From Planctomycetia bacterium (lineage in GTDB: Bacteria > Planctomycetota > Planctomycetia > Pirellulales > Thermoguttaceae), in NCBI GenBank assembly GCA_030539035.1, contig JAUNSU010000003.1, positions 10,368 through 74,367 of the forward strand: a stretch of 64,000 bases of DNA, given 5' to 3'. Each line of letters starts with the position of its first letter. Position 1 is the stretch's first letter. This document shows, in pieces, positions 8,827 through 15,945 of the stretch. The notes under the pieces were generated by a model. It searched no databases. It was given only the letters and a program-made list of their open reading frames with translations, and had not been told where the DNA came from. Position numbers and translations under genes: made by a program.

Positions 8827-9498
8827 ATGCAGGAAGAAAAACGGACCTTTTATCCCCGTCCCAACGACAAAACGATCGTCGAACTTCGTTCGGTGATCAC
8901 GGATCCGGCCATCGAAGCCGGAGAATACTCCTTTTACAACGATTTTGTGAACGATCCGCGGGATTTTCAAAAAAATAATGTTCTCTATCATTATCCGATC
9001 AATAAGGAAAAACTGATCATCGGGAAGTTCTGTTCCATCGCCTGCGGAGCGAAATTTCTCTTTACAACGAGCAATCATACGGCAAAATCGCTGGCAACCT
9101 ACCCTTTCCCCATCTTTTTCGAGCAATGGGGCCTTCCGGTCGAAAGAATTACGGAAGCCTGGGACAACAAAGGCGATATCGTGATCGGAAACGATGTCTG
9201 GATCGGATACGAAGCGATGATCATGCAGGGGATCACGATCGGCGACGGCGCGATTATCGGAACCAGGGCTCTGGTAACCAAAGACGTCCCTCCTTATACG
9301 ATCGTGGGCGGAATTCCGGCAAAACCGATCCGCAAACGATTTTCCGAAGAGGTAATCGAAGCCCTTTTACAGCTTCGTTGGTGGGACTGGGATTCGGATC
9401 TCATTCGCAAAAATATCGACGCGCTGCAATCCGGCGATATTGAAAAATTGAAATTGACAGTGAACGGAATCCATGAAGACAGCAGAATCCCCCAATAA
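8827..9498 (+). CDS. CatB-related hexapeptide O-acetyltransferase (XAT family)
   Basis: The 223-residue product belongs to the xenobiotic acetyltransferase family of left-handed beta-helix enzymes (CatB, Vat(D)-like). Family marks are IGKFCSIACGAKF, the SNHT segment containing the likely catalytic His, hexapeptide repeats in IVIGNDVWIGYEAMIMQG and IGDGAIIGTRALVTKDVPPY, and the closing VGGIPAKPIRKRF. The C-terminal LRWWDWD helix is also typical. These enzymes acetylate hydroxyls on chloramphenicol or streptogramin A; many chromosomal members act on unknown or cell-surface substrates. The last 26 bases overlap the next gene, a MATE exporter, suggesting coupled translation and a shared detoxification role. 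Substrate is not predictable here. Confidence 0.88.
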   Translation: MQEEKRTFYPRPNDKTIVELRSVITDPAIEAGEYSFYNDFVNDPRDFQKNNVLYHYPINKEKLIIGKFCSIACGAKFLFTTSNHTAKSLATYPFPIFFEQWGLPVERITEAWDNKGDIVIGNDVWIGYEAMIMQGITIGDGAIIGTRALVTKDVPPYTIVGGIPAKPIRKRFSEEVIEALLQLRWWDWDSDLIRKNIDALQSGDIEKLKLTVNGIHEDSRIPQ

Positions 9499-10909
9499 GT
9501 ACGAAATTGATATGTGCCGCGGTCCCCTTTTCGGGAAGATCGTGCTCTTTGCCCTTCCCCTGATGGCGACTTATATCCTTCAGTTGCTTTTCAACGCGGC
9601 GGATCTGATCATTATCGGACATTATGCCCATTACAACGCGATGGCCGCAGTGGGCGCAACGATGAATCTGAACTCCCTGGTTATCAATCTCTTTATCGGA
9701 TTATCGATTGGATCGAACGTCCTTGTTGCGCAATTCTTCGGAGCCAATAATCCGGCAAGTGCCCGAAAGGCCGTTCATACATCAATGGCGATTGCCCTTT
9801 ACGGCGGATTCGGACTCATGATCCTGGGACTTGCGGTCGCAAAACCGCTCCTTATTCTTATGAAGACGCCGGACGAGATCCTTCCTCTTTCGTGCACTTA
9901 TATTTGGATCTGCTTTTGCGCGATACCGTTTATTATGCTTTACAACTTCGGCTGCGCCGTTTTGCGTGCGGTCGGCGATACCCGACGTCCTCTTGTTTTT
10001 CTCGTAATCGCGGGAATCATCAATGTCGTTCTGAATATGTTCTTTGTGATCGTTTGCGGAATGAATGTCGGCGGAGTTGCCTTGGCAACGGCCATTTCCC
10101 ATGGAATCGCGGCGATTCTAATCTTGAGGACCCTGCTGAAGTCAAAAGGATATTGCGCTTTTCGGCTCAAAGAGATCGGAATTGATCGGGCAATGTTCCG
10201 GGAAATTCTGAAGATCGGCGTTCCCGCCGGGCTGCAAAGTTCCTGTTTTGCCATTTCGAACATGATCATTCAGTCGTCGATCAACTCGTTCGGGCCGCTT
10301 GCGATGGCGGGAACAACCGCCGTTCTTGGACTCGAAGGGATCGTTTACGTCGGATCGTTCGCGTTTCATCAAACGGTCATTTCCTTTGTCGCGCAAAATC
10401 TTGGAGGACAGAAGTACAAGCGGATTTTGAGATCGTTTTACGGCTGCTTTTTTTGTGCGGCAGTCGCCTGTTCTGTAATGGGATGGGGATTCTATCTGCT
10501 GGGCCGTCCGATCCTTTCCCTGTTCAATCCGGATCCGGAAGTCATCGCATGGGGACTTTTGCGGATGAAAATTCTGTTTACCACCTATGGATTGTGCGGG
10601 TGCATGGATGTTGCGAGCGGCGGACTCCGCGGGCTGGGCTATTCATTTACCTCGGCCGTGATCTCACTGGTCGGAGCCTGTCTGTTCCGGGTCTGGTGGG
10701 TGATCGCGATATTTCCTCATCATCGAACGATGGAGAATCTTGTACTTTCGTATCCGATTTCCTGGTTTTTTGTTGCCGGTGCTGGCTGTTTGCTTCTTTA
10801 TTTTGTTTATCGAAAACTTTTACAGTCGAACTGCAATATTCCAACTCCTTGGCGCGGAATGAAGCCGGGCGTTCCCCGTGGTCTGCGATATCTTGGAGGA
10901 CCGAAATAA
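9473..10909 (+). CDS. MATE family multidrug exporter
   Basis: The 478-residue membrane protein has the about 12 hydrophobic helices and two-fold pseudo-repeat of the MATE family, which exports cationic or other small molecules in exchange for sodium or protons. The N-terminal GPLFGKIVLFALPLM region and LFNAADLIIIGHY match helix 1-2 of the family, and PAGLQSSCFAISNMIIQSSIN is the matching start of the second half. It begins inside the 3' end of the acetyltransferase gene. The C-terminus extends slightly past the last helix with a basic Pro-rich tail. Substrate is unknown. Confidence 0.93.
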   Translation: MKTAESPNKYEIDMCRGPLFGKIVLFALPLMATYILQLLFNAADLIIIGHYAHYNAMAAVGATMNLNSLVINLFIGLSIGSNVLVAQFFGANNPASARKAVHTSMAIALYGGFGLMILGLAVAKPLLILMKTPDEILPLSCTYIWICFCAIPFIMLYNFGCAVLRAVGDTRRPLVFLVIAGIINVVLNMFFVIVCGMNVGGVALATAISHGIAAILILRTLLKSKGYCAFRLKEIGIDRAMFREILKIGVPAGLQSSCFAISNMIIQSSINSFGPLAMAGTTAVLGLEGIVYVGSFAFHQTVISFVAQNLGGQKYKRILRSFYGCFFCAAVACSVMGWGFYLLGRPILSLFNPDPEVIAWGLLRMKILFTTYGLCGCMDVASGGLRGLGYSFTSAVISLVGACLFRVWWVIAIFPHHRTMENLVLSYPISWFFVAGAGCLLLYFVYRKLLQSNCNIPTPWRGMKPGVPRGLRYLGGPK

Positions 10910-10916
10910 GAGTCTA

Positions 10917-10972
10917 AGTACTTACCCACGCTTACGCGTGGGTTTATGTATGGTGCCAACTCTTCGAGGCTG
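10917..10972. repeat. dispersed repeat C, copy 1
   Basis: Matches 12559-12616 in the same orientation. The core is a GC palindrome, CCCACGCTTACGCGTGGG, preceded by GTACTTAC and followed by GG(T)TTATG.ATGGTGCC and a GC-rich GGCTGGTC block. It begins immediately after the MATE gene stop and could also act as its transcript-end hairpin. Confidence 0.7.
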
Positions 10973-11047
10973 GTCTTGCGGCAGCTTATCCGGACGTTTG
11001 TCGCCTCTCTGTGAAGGCGCCGTGTGATAATGAATAATGAATCGGAA

Positions 11048-11084
11048 CGGGATCTGAAATGGTGATTAACCATTTCAGATCCCG
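11048..11084. repeat. perfect 16-bp inverted repeat
   Basis: The arms at 11048-11063 and 11069-11084 (CGGGATCTGAAATGGT and its exact complement) are separated by five bases. No T-run follows on either strand, so it is not a standard terminator. It sits at the left edge of repeat D copy 2; copy 1 of repeat D has a degenerate version of the right arm at the same place. Confidence 0.85.
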
Positions 11085-11180
11085 CTCTGATTCATTATCA
11101 CACAAAGCCTCGAAGGCACGGAGAATTTTGGATACTTCCAACCTTGTTAAGTCGAAATATTTTAAATTGATCACGCAAAG
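11060..11180. repeat. dispersed repeat D, copy 2
   Basis: Related to 4414-4560 and 52323-52450 with the landmarks TATCACAC, GGATACTTCC, CTTGTTAAGTCGAAATAT, TTTAAATTGATCACGCAAAG. It overlaps the right arm of the perfect inverted repeat at 11048-11084. Confidence 0.7.
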
Positions 11181-11233
11181 ACATTCTCGATCAATATCGG
11201 AATTTCCGCTCATGATTCAAAACAATTGATTGC

Positions 11234-11261
11234 AGTATACAAAAAACTTACTAGAAGTCAA
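11234..11261 (-). promoter_or_regulatory. promoter-like sequence reading into repeat D
   Basis: On the minus strand, TTGACT (11261-11256) and TATACT (11239-11234) are 16 bases apart. The sequence around it, GTATAC.AAAAACTT and then GTCAAA..TTTATT on the plus strand, resembles the GH2 promoter at 3207-3235 over about 40 bases. No gene lies downstream; a transcript would run through repeat D copy 2 toward the end of the MATE gene. Confidence 0.4.
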
Positions 11262-11644
11262 ACAATTTATTGTCAAGAAAAGTCAAAAAAAGTGGAAAAA
11301 AACCGAAAATTTTTTAAAATCCTCGAGATTTGAATAAATGTTCGAATAACGAATGTACGGTGTCCCGGCAATGGGGACATTGATGACACAGGGGACCTTG
11401 GCGACTGGTGAACGGGACAGGGGCCTTTGTCCTCAATATCGCCATTGTCTCCAGTGTCCCCACCGTCCTCATTGATCTCCTTCTCGTCTTATTGCTCGGC
11501 CTTTTCGTATATGCCTTCGCCTTTGGGTTAATGGGTGATTATCTCTGTTAGAAATTTCAACTCGATTTTTGCACTGCGCTTACAGCGCAGCGCAAAAAGA
11601 TCCAAAGCACAGAACGGGGCTCGAAGCGGCGCCTCGCAGCCGAT

Positions 11645-11690
11645 CGCAAGCCCGTAATGGAGTGAGCGAAGCGAACGGAATTAGGGAATC
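11645..11690. repeat. dispersed repeat F, copy 1 (inverted relative to copy 2)
   Basis: The core GCAAGCCCGTAATGGAG, then GAGCGAAGCGAACGGAATTA, is the near-exact reverse complement of 52649-52692. The very high identity over about 44 bases, at two sites 41 kb apart and in opposite orientation, shows a real repeat family. Confidence 0.8.
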
Positions 11691-11760
11691 AACATCGTTC
11701 GGGAGATCGTGGTTCAAATTTTAATCAAATCACAACGTTTTTTAGAGATTCCAACTCCAT

Positions 11761-11952
11761 CACAGAGCGGCGGCGTTGCCGCCGTGGATAAGCGATATTA
11801 CTTAACCTGTTTGGAATTACCAATAATCAGCGCCCCGATAGGGGCAGTGCATTCCAGCCCGGGGCAGAGCACAAACATGAAATGTTTGTGCGGCACCCCG
11901 GGTCAACATGCCGCCAAAAAGCAGCGCGCTGTAAGCGCAGTGCAAAAAGAAC
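11761..11952. repeat. long repeat B, copy 1
   Basis: About 192 bases nearly identical to 12158-12350 in the same orientation. It contains several hairpins: GGCGGCG.TGCCGCC near the start, CAGCGCCCCGATAGGGGC, and CCCGGGGCAGAGC ... GCACCCCGGG enclosing ACAAACATGAAATGTTTGTG. It ends with GCGCTGTAAGCGCAGTGC; an inverted piece of that end also occurs at about 11572-11597. Confidence 0.88.
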
Positions 11953-12157
11953 AACCGGGGATTCCCTAAAATCTTCGTGATTCGAATCACCGCGTTTTTT
12001 AGAGATTCCAACTCTTCGACCACGGCGGCTTCGCCGCCGGGTGCCCAAGATGGGCACCGTCCCAGCGCTCGGGTTCGAACCGTGTTCGGGGATCTTTATT
12101 TTTCTCGGATTCCCCGGTTTAATGGGAGATTGTGTTTTTTATAAACTCCGCGTTTAT

Positions 12158-12350
12158 CACAGAAGCGGCGGCGCTGCCGCCGGGGATAAGCGATATTACT
12201 TAACCCGTTTGGAATTACCAATAATCAGCGCCCCGATAGGGGCAGTGCATTCCAGCCCGGGGCAGAGCACAAACATGAAATGTTTGTGCGGCACCCCGGG
12301 TCAACGGCCCCCAAAAAAACAGCGCGCTGTAAGCGCAGTGCAAAAAGAAC
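12158..12350. repeat. long repeat B, copy 2
   Basis: Second copy of repeat B, about 205 bases after the end of copy 1. The copies differ by scattered substitutions and small indels, mainly in the first hairpin and just before the CAGCGCGCTGTAAGC block. The nested palindromes are conserved in both, which suggests that the folded shape rather than coding potential is kept. Confidence 0.88.
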
Positions 12351-12382
12351 CAAATTTTCTAAAATCATTTTCGTTCGAATCA

Positions 12383-12455
12383 CAACGTCTTTAGGGATTT
12401 ATCATCACTCGGGGCGGCCAAGATGACCGCCCTCCGTATGCGGCTTCGCCGCTGT
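12383..12455. repeat. dispersed repeat A, copy 2
   Basis: Matches 3293-3365 in the same orientation. Landmarks are CAACG, TTTA.GGAATTTA/GGGATTTA, CATC.CT.GGGGCGGCC, AAGATGACCG, CCTCCGTATGCGGCTTCG. Confidence 0.75.
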
Positions 12456-12558
12456 CTTTTCGGTATCGATGTTTTTCTCTGCTTTCCCGGTCTTCTCAAA
12501 AATCATTGTTTTTTCTATATGTTTTTGTGCCGCATCTCCGATGCTCTTGGATCTCGGT

Positions 12559-12616
12559 GTACTTACCCCACGCTTACGCGTGGGGTTATGCATGGTGCCG
12601 CATCTCCGATGCTGGT
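12559..12616. repeat. dispersed repeat C, copy 2
   Basis: Second copy of the element at 10917-10972, with one more base pair in the palindrome (CCCCACGCTTACGCGTGGGG). The two C copies bracket most of the repeat mosaic. Confidence 0.7.
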
Positions 12617-12838
12617 CCAATCAGAGCTGCGGCTTTACCTCCGGGTGGGCCCATCCCAGCGCTTGGATTCCCATCGTGTTCTCAAATCGACACGATGTTT
12701 TGTCTTTTTTCGGCACTGCATTGTCTGTGAGAAGTATGTTCGATTTTGAATAATTTCATCCTATCGATTTAAACTGAATCCGGATAAAATAAAATTGTTT
12801 AGAGAAATATCTTCTACCCCCAAACGGTGGAACCTGGA

Positions 12839-13579
12839 TCAGCGTTTACTGAACAGTGATTTCATTCCCAGTGAAAAAAGAATCCAAACCGCCGTAATCG
12901 CTTCCTTTCGATTGATCTTGGACTCTCCTCGCGTCCGGTCCGTAAAGAGAATCGGGATCTCCGCAAAAGACGCTCCTTTGCGTTTAAGCCGGAAAAGAAA
13001 TTCCTCAAAAAAAGAATAGCCCCGGGACCGAATCGATTTAAAATCAAAATCCTCTAAAAAAGAGATCCGATAGCACCGGAACGATCCGCTGTTGTCCTTC
13101 GTTTTCAATCCGAGCATGAGCCGGGCAAAGAAATTGATCGCTCGACTCATCAGTTTTCGCTTTAAAGACCATCCCTGTATTCCGCCGCCCGATATGTATC
13201 GGGATCCGATCACTATATCAGGCAAAGATCCGTTTACTTCCTTGTTCATTCGATCGATCATCATCGGGATCCGATCCGCCGGATGGCTGAAATCAGCGTC
13301 CATATTTACCGCGAAATCGTATTTGTGATCAATCGCAAATTGAAGCGCCTCAATCACCGCGGATCCCAATCCGTTCTTTCCGGATCGATGAATGCAAAAT
13401 AGACGGGCCTCGGATTTTCTTTTTTCATCGATCCAGTCTCCGGTTCCGTCGGGAGAATGATCGTCGACAACAAGAATATCCGCGCCGGGCAATGTATGAA
13501 TCAGAGAATCCACCAGATCCGGCAGATTCTCCATTTCATTGTACGTTGCGAGAAGAATGATCGTTTTCGGATCAGACAT
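12839..13579 (-). CDS. GT2 glycosyltransferase, polyprenol-phosphate mannosyltransferase-like
   Basis: The 246-residue product fits the dolichol/polyprenol-monophosphate mannosyltransferase branch of family 2: LLATYNEMENLPDLV at the N-terminus, the VVDDHSPDGTG nucleotide-binding turn, the catalytic metal motif NMDADFSHP, the VIGSRYISGG stretch and the late RTRGESKIN motif. It has no C-terminal membrane helices of the longer subgroup. The likely reaction is sugar transfer from a nucleotide sugar to polyprenol phosphate at the inner membrane, providing donors for GT39/GT-C enzymes such as the one at 49885-51669. Its start overlaps the end of the upstream Tat-exported gene by 8 bases. Confidence 0.9.
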   Translation of the reverse strand: MSDPKTIILLATYNEMENLPDLVDSLIHTLPGADILVVDDHSPDGTGDWIDEKRKSEARLFCIHRSGKNGLGSAVIEALQFAIDHKYDFAVNMDADFSHPADRIPMMIDRMNKEVNGSLPDIVIGSRYISGGGIQGWSLKRKLMSRAINFFARLMLGLKTKDNSGSFRCYRISFLEDFDFKSIRSRGYSFFEEFLFRLKRKGASFAEIPILFTDRTRGESKINRKEAITAVWILFSLGMKSLFSKR

Positions 13580-14447
13580 CGCAAAGGCAAACCGCGTCGT
13601 AAAGGGATTTCAATCCGTTTTTCGCGCGGAATTCGTGAGAGACAAATCCCTTGAATCCCGTTTCCAGAATCGCCTTCATGATCGGCGGATAATAAAGTTC
13701 CTGCTGATCATCCAGATCCATTCGGCCCGGACAGCCGGCGGTGTGATAATGTCCGAAAAATTCGTTGTATGTCCGGATCGTATAAATAATATCGCCTTCC
13801 ATTCGCTGCATGTGATAAATATCATAGAGCAGTTTAAAACGCGGACTTCCGACCATTTTGCAAAGTTCGACTCCCCAAAGGGTATTATCGCACATATAAT
13901 CTTTGTGATCTTTGGCGTTCAGAAGTTCCATGTTGATCGTGATCTTGTACTTTTCGGCAAGCGGCATGATCTTCTTCAGAGCGGCGCAGCAGTTTTTCAT
14001 TCCGGTTTCCGGATCAATGTCCCTTCGGTTGCCGGAAAGAGAGATCAGATTCGGGATTCCGAGTTCCGCCGCGATCGGAATATACTTTTCATAAACGGCG
14101 ATGACCTTTTCATGATTTGCCTTATCATTGATCCCATCCGGAATGTTGACTCCCGGCAGGCTTCCCATCGATACTTCCATTCCGTTCTTTTTGACCGCTT
14201 CCCAATCATCGGGCTTAACGAGATCGATTCCCGTAATTCCCATATCTTTGCATGAACGGCAAAGCTCATCCAACGGGATCTTGCCAAAGCACCATCGCGA
14301 TACTCCTTGGCGAATATTCCCTTTAAAGTCTTTTGATTTTACGAATTTCTCCGCATCTTTTCCTTCAGATTGTCCCGGGAGTGCAAAAGCAGTTGCTCCG
14401 AGAAGAGCGGATCCAAGAAGTTGACGGCGCGACCATTGATTTTTCAT
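13572..14447 (-). CDS. Tat-exported TIM barrel, hydroxypyruvate isomerase-like
   Basis: This 291-residue protein carries a twin-arginine signal (SRRQLLGSALLGATAFAL) and then a xylose-isomerase-like TIM barrel resembling hydroxypyruvate isomerases and sugar epimerases. RQGVSRWCFG marks the first strand, and the late segments TINMELLNAKDH, LLYDIYHMQ, GHYHTAG and GFVSHEF carry the metal-binding Glu, Asp, His and Glu pattern of the superfamily. Many planctomycetes export such enzymes, whose substrates are mostly unknown. A strong AAAGGAG precedes the ATG. It is followed, with an 8-base overlap, by the GT2 gene. The exact isomerase activity is not predictable. Confidence 0.85.
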   Translation of the reverse strand: MKNQWSRRQLLGSALLGATAFALPGQSEGKDAEKFVKSKDFKGNIRQGVSRWCFGKIPLDELCRSCKDMGITGIDLVKPDDWEAVKKNGMEVSMGSLPGVNIPDGINDKANHEKVIAVYEKYIPIAAELGIPNLISLSGNRRDIDPETGMKNCCAALKKIMPLAEKYKITINMELLNAKDHKDYMCDNTLWGVELCKMVGSPRFKLLYDIYHMQRMEGDIIYTIRTYNEFFGHYHTAGCPGRMDLDDQQELYYPPIMKAILETGFKGFVSHEFRAKNGLKSLYDAVCLCDV

Positions 14448-14943
14448 TTAATCTCCTTTACTTTAATTACCTATTTTACCTTGTTGGTTCAATTATTCAT
14501 AATTATAAAGGTTTTCTCTCTCAAAAACAACGGGAAAACGGTTTTTTTTTATAAATTCGCATAAAATTTTTCTTGGATGGTAAAATTGGGGTAAAAATAA
14601 AACCTAAAATTGTGTATAATGAACAGGGAAAAGGGTCATTTTGACCTTTCGCCAAAGATTCGCGATGAAAAACCGAACTTCCGGCCTCGCAAACAGATCA
14701 ATATTTCGAAAGAGATGCTGATCCACGTAGGGAATAGAGAATAAACAAAAGGGCGTTCCTAAAAACCCTGTTTTCTGTTCCGGTCCGGTTCAGAAAACAT
14801 CGTAAAGACAAAGAGGATGCGGGCTGGAAGCCCGGGCTCCCGGAAGTATATCGGGCAAAACGGTTTGATCAGGCAAAGGAATCCGGATCAATCGCGGGAG
14901 CCGTGAAGAAAATCGTTCCAGAAGGATCAGGAATAAAACAGCA
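14448..14943. other. gene-free gap with weak hairpin and -10-like site
   Basis: About 500 bases between divergent genes without a credible coding frame. A TATAAT at 14615-14620 points to the nucleoside hydrolase gene but has no clear -35 box. Just downstream, at about 14632-14649, AAAGGGTCA and TGACCTTT can pair with one bulge. Nothing else is recognised. Confidence 0.4.
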
Positions 14944-15897
14944 ATGGTGCAAAAGCTCATATTGGACATCGATCCGGGAATGCAGGACGCGCTTGTGTTG
15001 AGTCTTGCACTTTTCGAGCCGGAGGTGGAAATCGTTGCGTTGACTTCGGTCGGCGGACGTGTTTCTCCTCAGCAATCGGCGCGGAATATTCGCGGAATCG
15101 TCGAACTGCTGGATCCTCCCAAGCTGCCTCGAATGGGGATGGGAGAAGATGCCGATGAAGGTTTTAATTTTGAAACCAACTCTTTCGGCGGAACCGACGG
15201 TCTTGGCGGATTTCAACTTCCGGTCGCGGAGAGAAGAACACCTATCGCGGCAGAAAAAGTGATTTGCGATACCGTTCGGAATCATCCGGGAGAAGTATCC
15301 ATACTCTCGCTGGGTCCTTTAACGAACGTTGCCCGCGCCTTTCGACGGGATCCCGAGATCCCGCGTCTGATGAAACGCCTTTATATAGGCGGCGGAACTT
15401 ACAACTGTCCGGGCGATATTACCCCCTCTGCGGAATTCAATATCTACTCGGATCCCAAAGCCGCCCAATTCGTTTTTCGATCACCCGGCACAAAAACCCT
15501 GATTCCACTGGATCTCGCCGATCAGCTCCGCTTTTCCGTTGAAATCCTCAAGGAATTGCCCTCTTCCGAACAGCCGTTTGGCGCTTTTGTTCAGCATATT
15601 TTCGTTTCCCTGTTCCGTTCTTTCCGGCAGTATTACGGAATGGAAAGTGTATGCTTGCATGAATTAGCGGCCTTTTACGCCGTTTTTATGCCCTCTCTGT
15701 TTGAAACGAAATACGCGGCTTGCGAAGTGGAAATTCTCGGTGTTCTTACCGAAGGAGAAATCGTTTACGATCGCCGGCACCGCACAAACTGGCGGCACAA
15801 TATTGAAGTCTTTCACGCGATTAATGATCCGGCCCTTTTGAGGGAAAAAATGATCAGGGATCTTAATCGTATTGATAAAAGGATAAGAGATCGTTGA
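14944..15897 (+). CDS. nucleoside hydrolase family protein with altered active site
   Basis: The 317-residue product has the fold signatures of inosine-uridine nucleoside hydrolases, which cleave ribonucleosides to base and ribose: DIDPGMQDA at 8-16, SLGPLTNVARAF, YIGGGTY and SAEFNIYSDPKAA. Several normally invariant sites are changed. The motif DxDPGxDD reads Q14-D15 in place of D14-D15, the Asn of VGGNVSP is Arg, and the late His-Asp is His-Glu (LHELAAF). The calcium-ligand Asp10 and Asp15 remain. In characterised enzymes the altered sites contact ribose or calcium, so substrate or activity may differ. A weak AGGAA lies before the ATG. Confidence 0.85.
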   Translation: MVQKLILDIDPGMQDALVLSLALFEPEVEIVALTSVGGRVSPQQSARNIRGIVELLDPPKLPRMGMGEDADEGFNFETNSFGGTDGLGGFQLPVAERRTPIAAEKVICDTVRNHPGEVSILSLGPLTNVARAFRRDPEIPRLMKRLYIGGGTYNCPGDITPSAEFNIYSDPKAAQFVFRSPGTKTLIPLDLADQLRFSVEILKELPSSEQPFGAFVQHIFVSLFRSFRQYYGMESVCLHELAAFYAVFMPSLFETKYAACEVEILGVLTEGEIVYDRRHRTNWRHNIEVFHAINDPALLREKMIRDLNRIDKRIRDR

Positions 15898-15945
15898 TGC
15901 TGGCATCGATAAAAATTTTAATCAACAATTATTACAATTAGCATT

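Larger units (their letters stand above)
10910..12838. other. gene-free repeat mosaic, about 1.9 kb
   Basis: No reading frame here shows a protein-like composition, a ribosome-binding site and a recognisable family. The stretch is a patchwork of repeat fragments listed separately: C, D and F, two tandemly placed copies of B, and A. Short phrases such as a CG.GTTTTTTAGAGATTCCAACTC block recur (about 11738 and 11992), each followed by a different GC-rich hairpin. The GC-rich cassettes contrast with the AT-rich linkers, which suggests repeated insertion of small structured elements at a tolerant site. Confidence 0.7.

Noticed and set aside
12064-12080. GGGTTCGAACC, another T-loop-like sequence
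   Set aside because: It is a palindrome within the repeat mosaic, with no matching tRNA arms on either side.
11709-12394. Open frames of 86 and 117 codons in the repeat mosaic
   Set aside because: They share the same peptide only because they lie in the two copies of repeat B; there is no ribosome-binding site or family match, and the palindromes explain the sequence.
12405-12753. Several overlapping short frames on both strands
   Set aside because: They run through hairpins of repeats A and C, with atypical Pro/Arg-rich products and no start signals.
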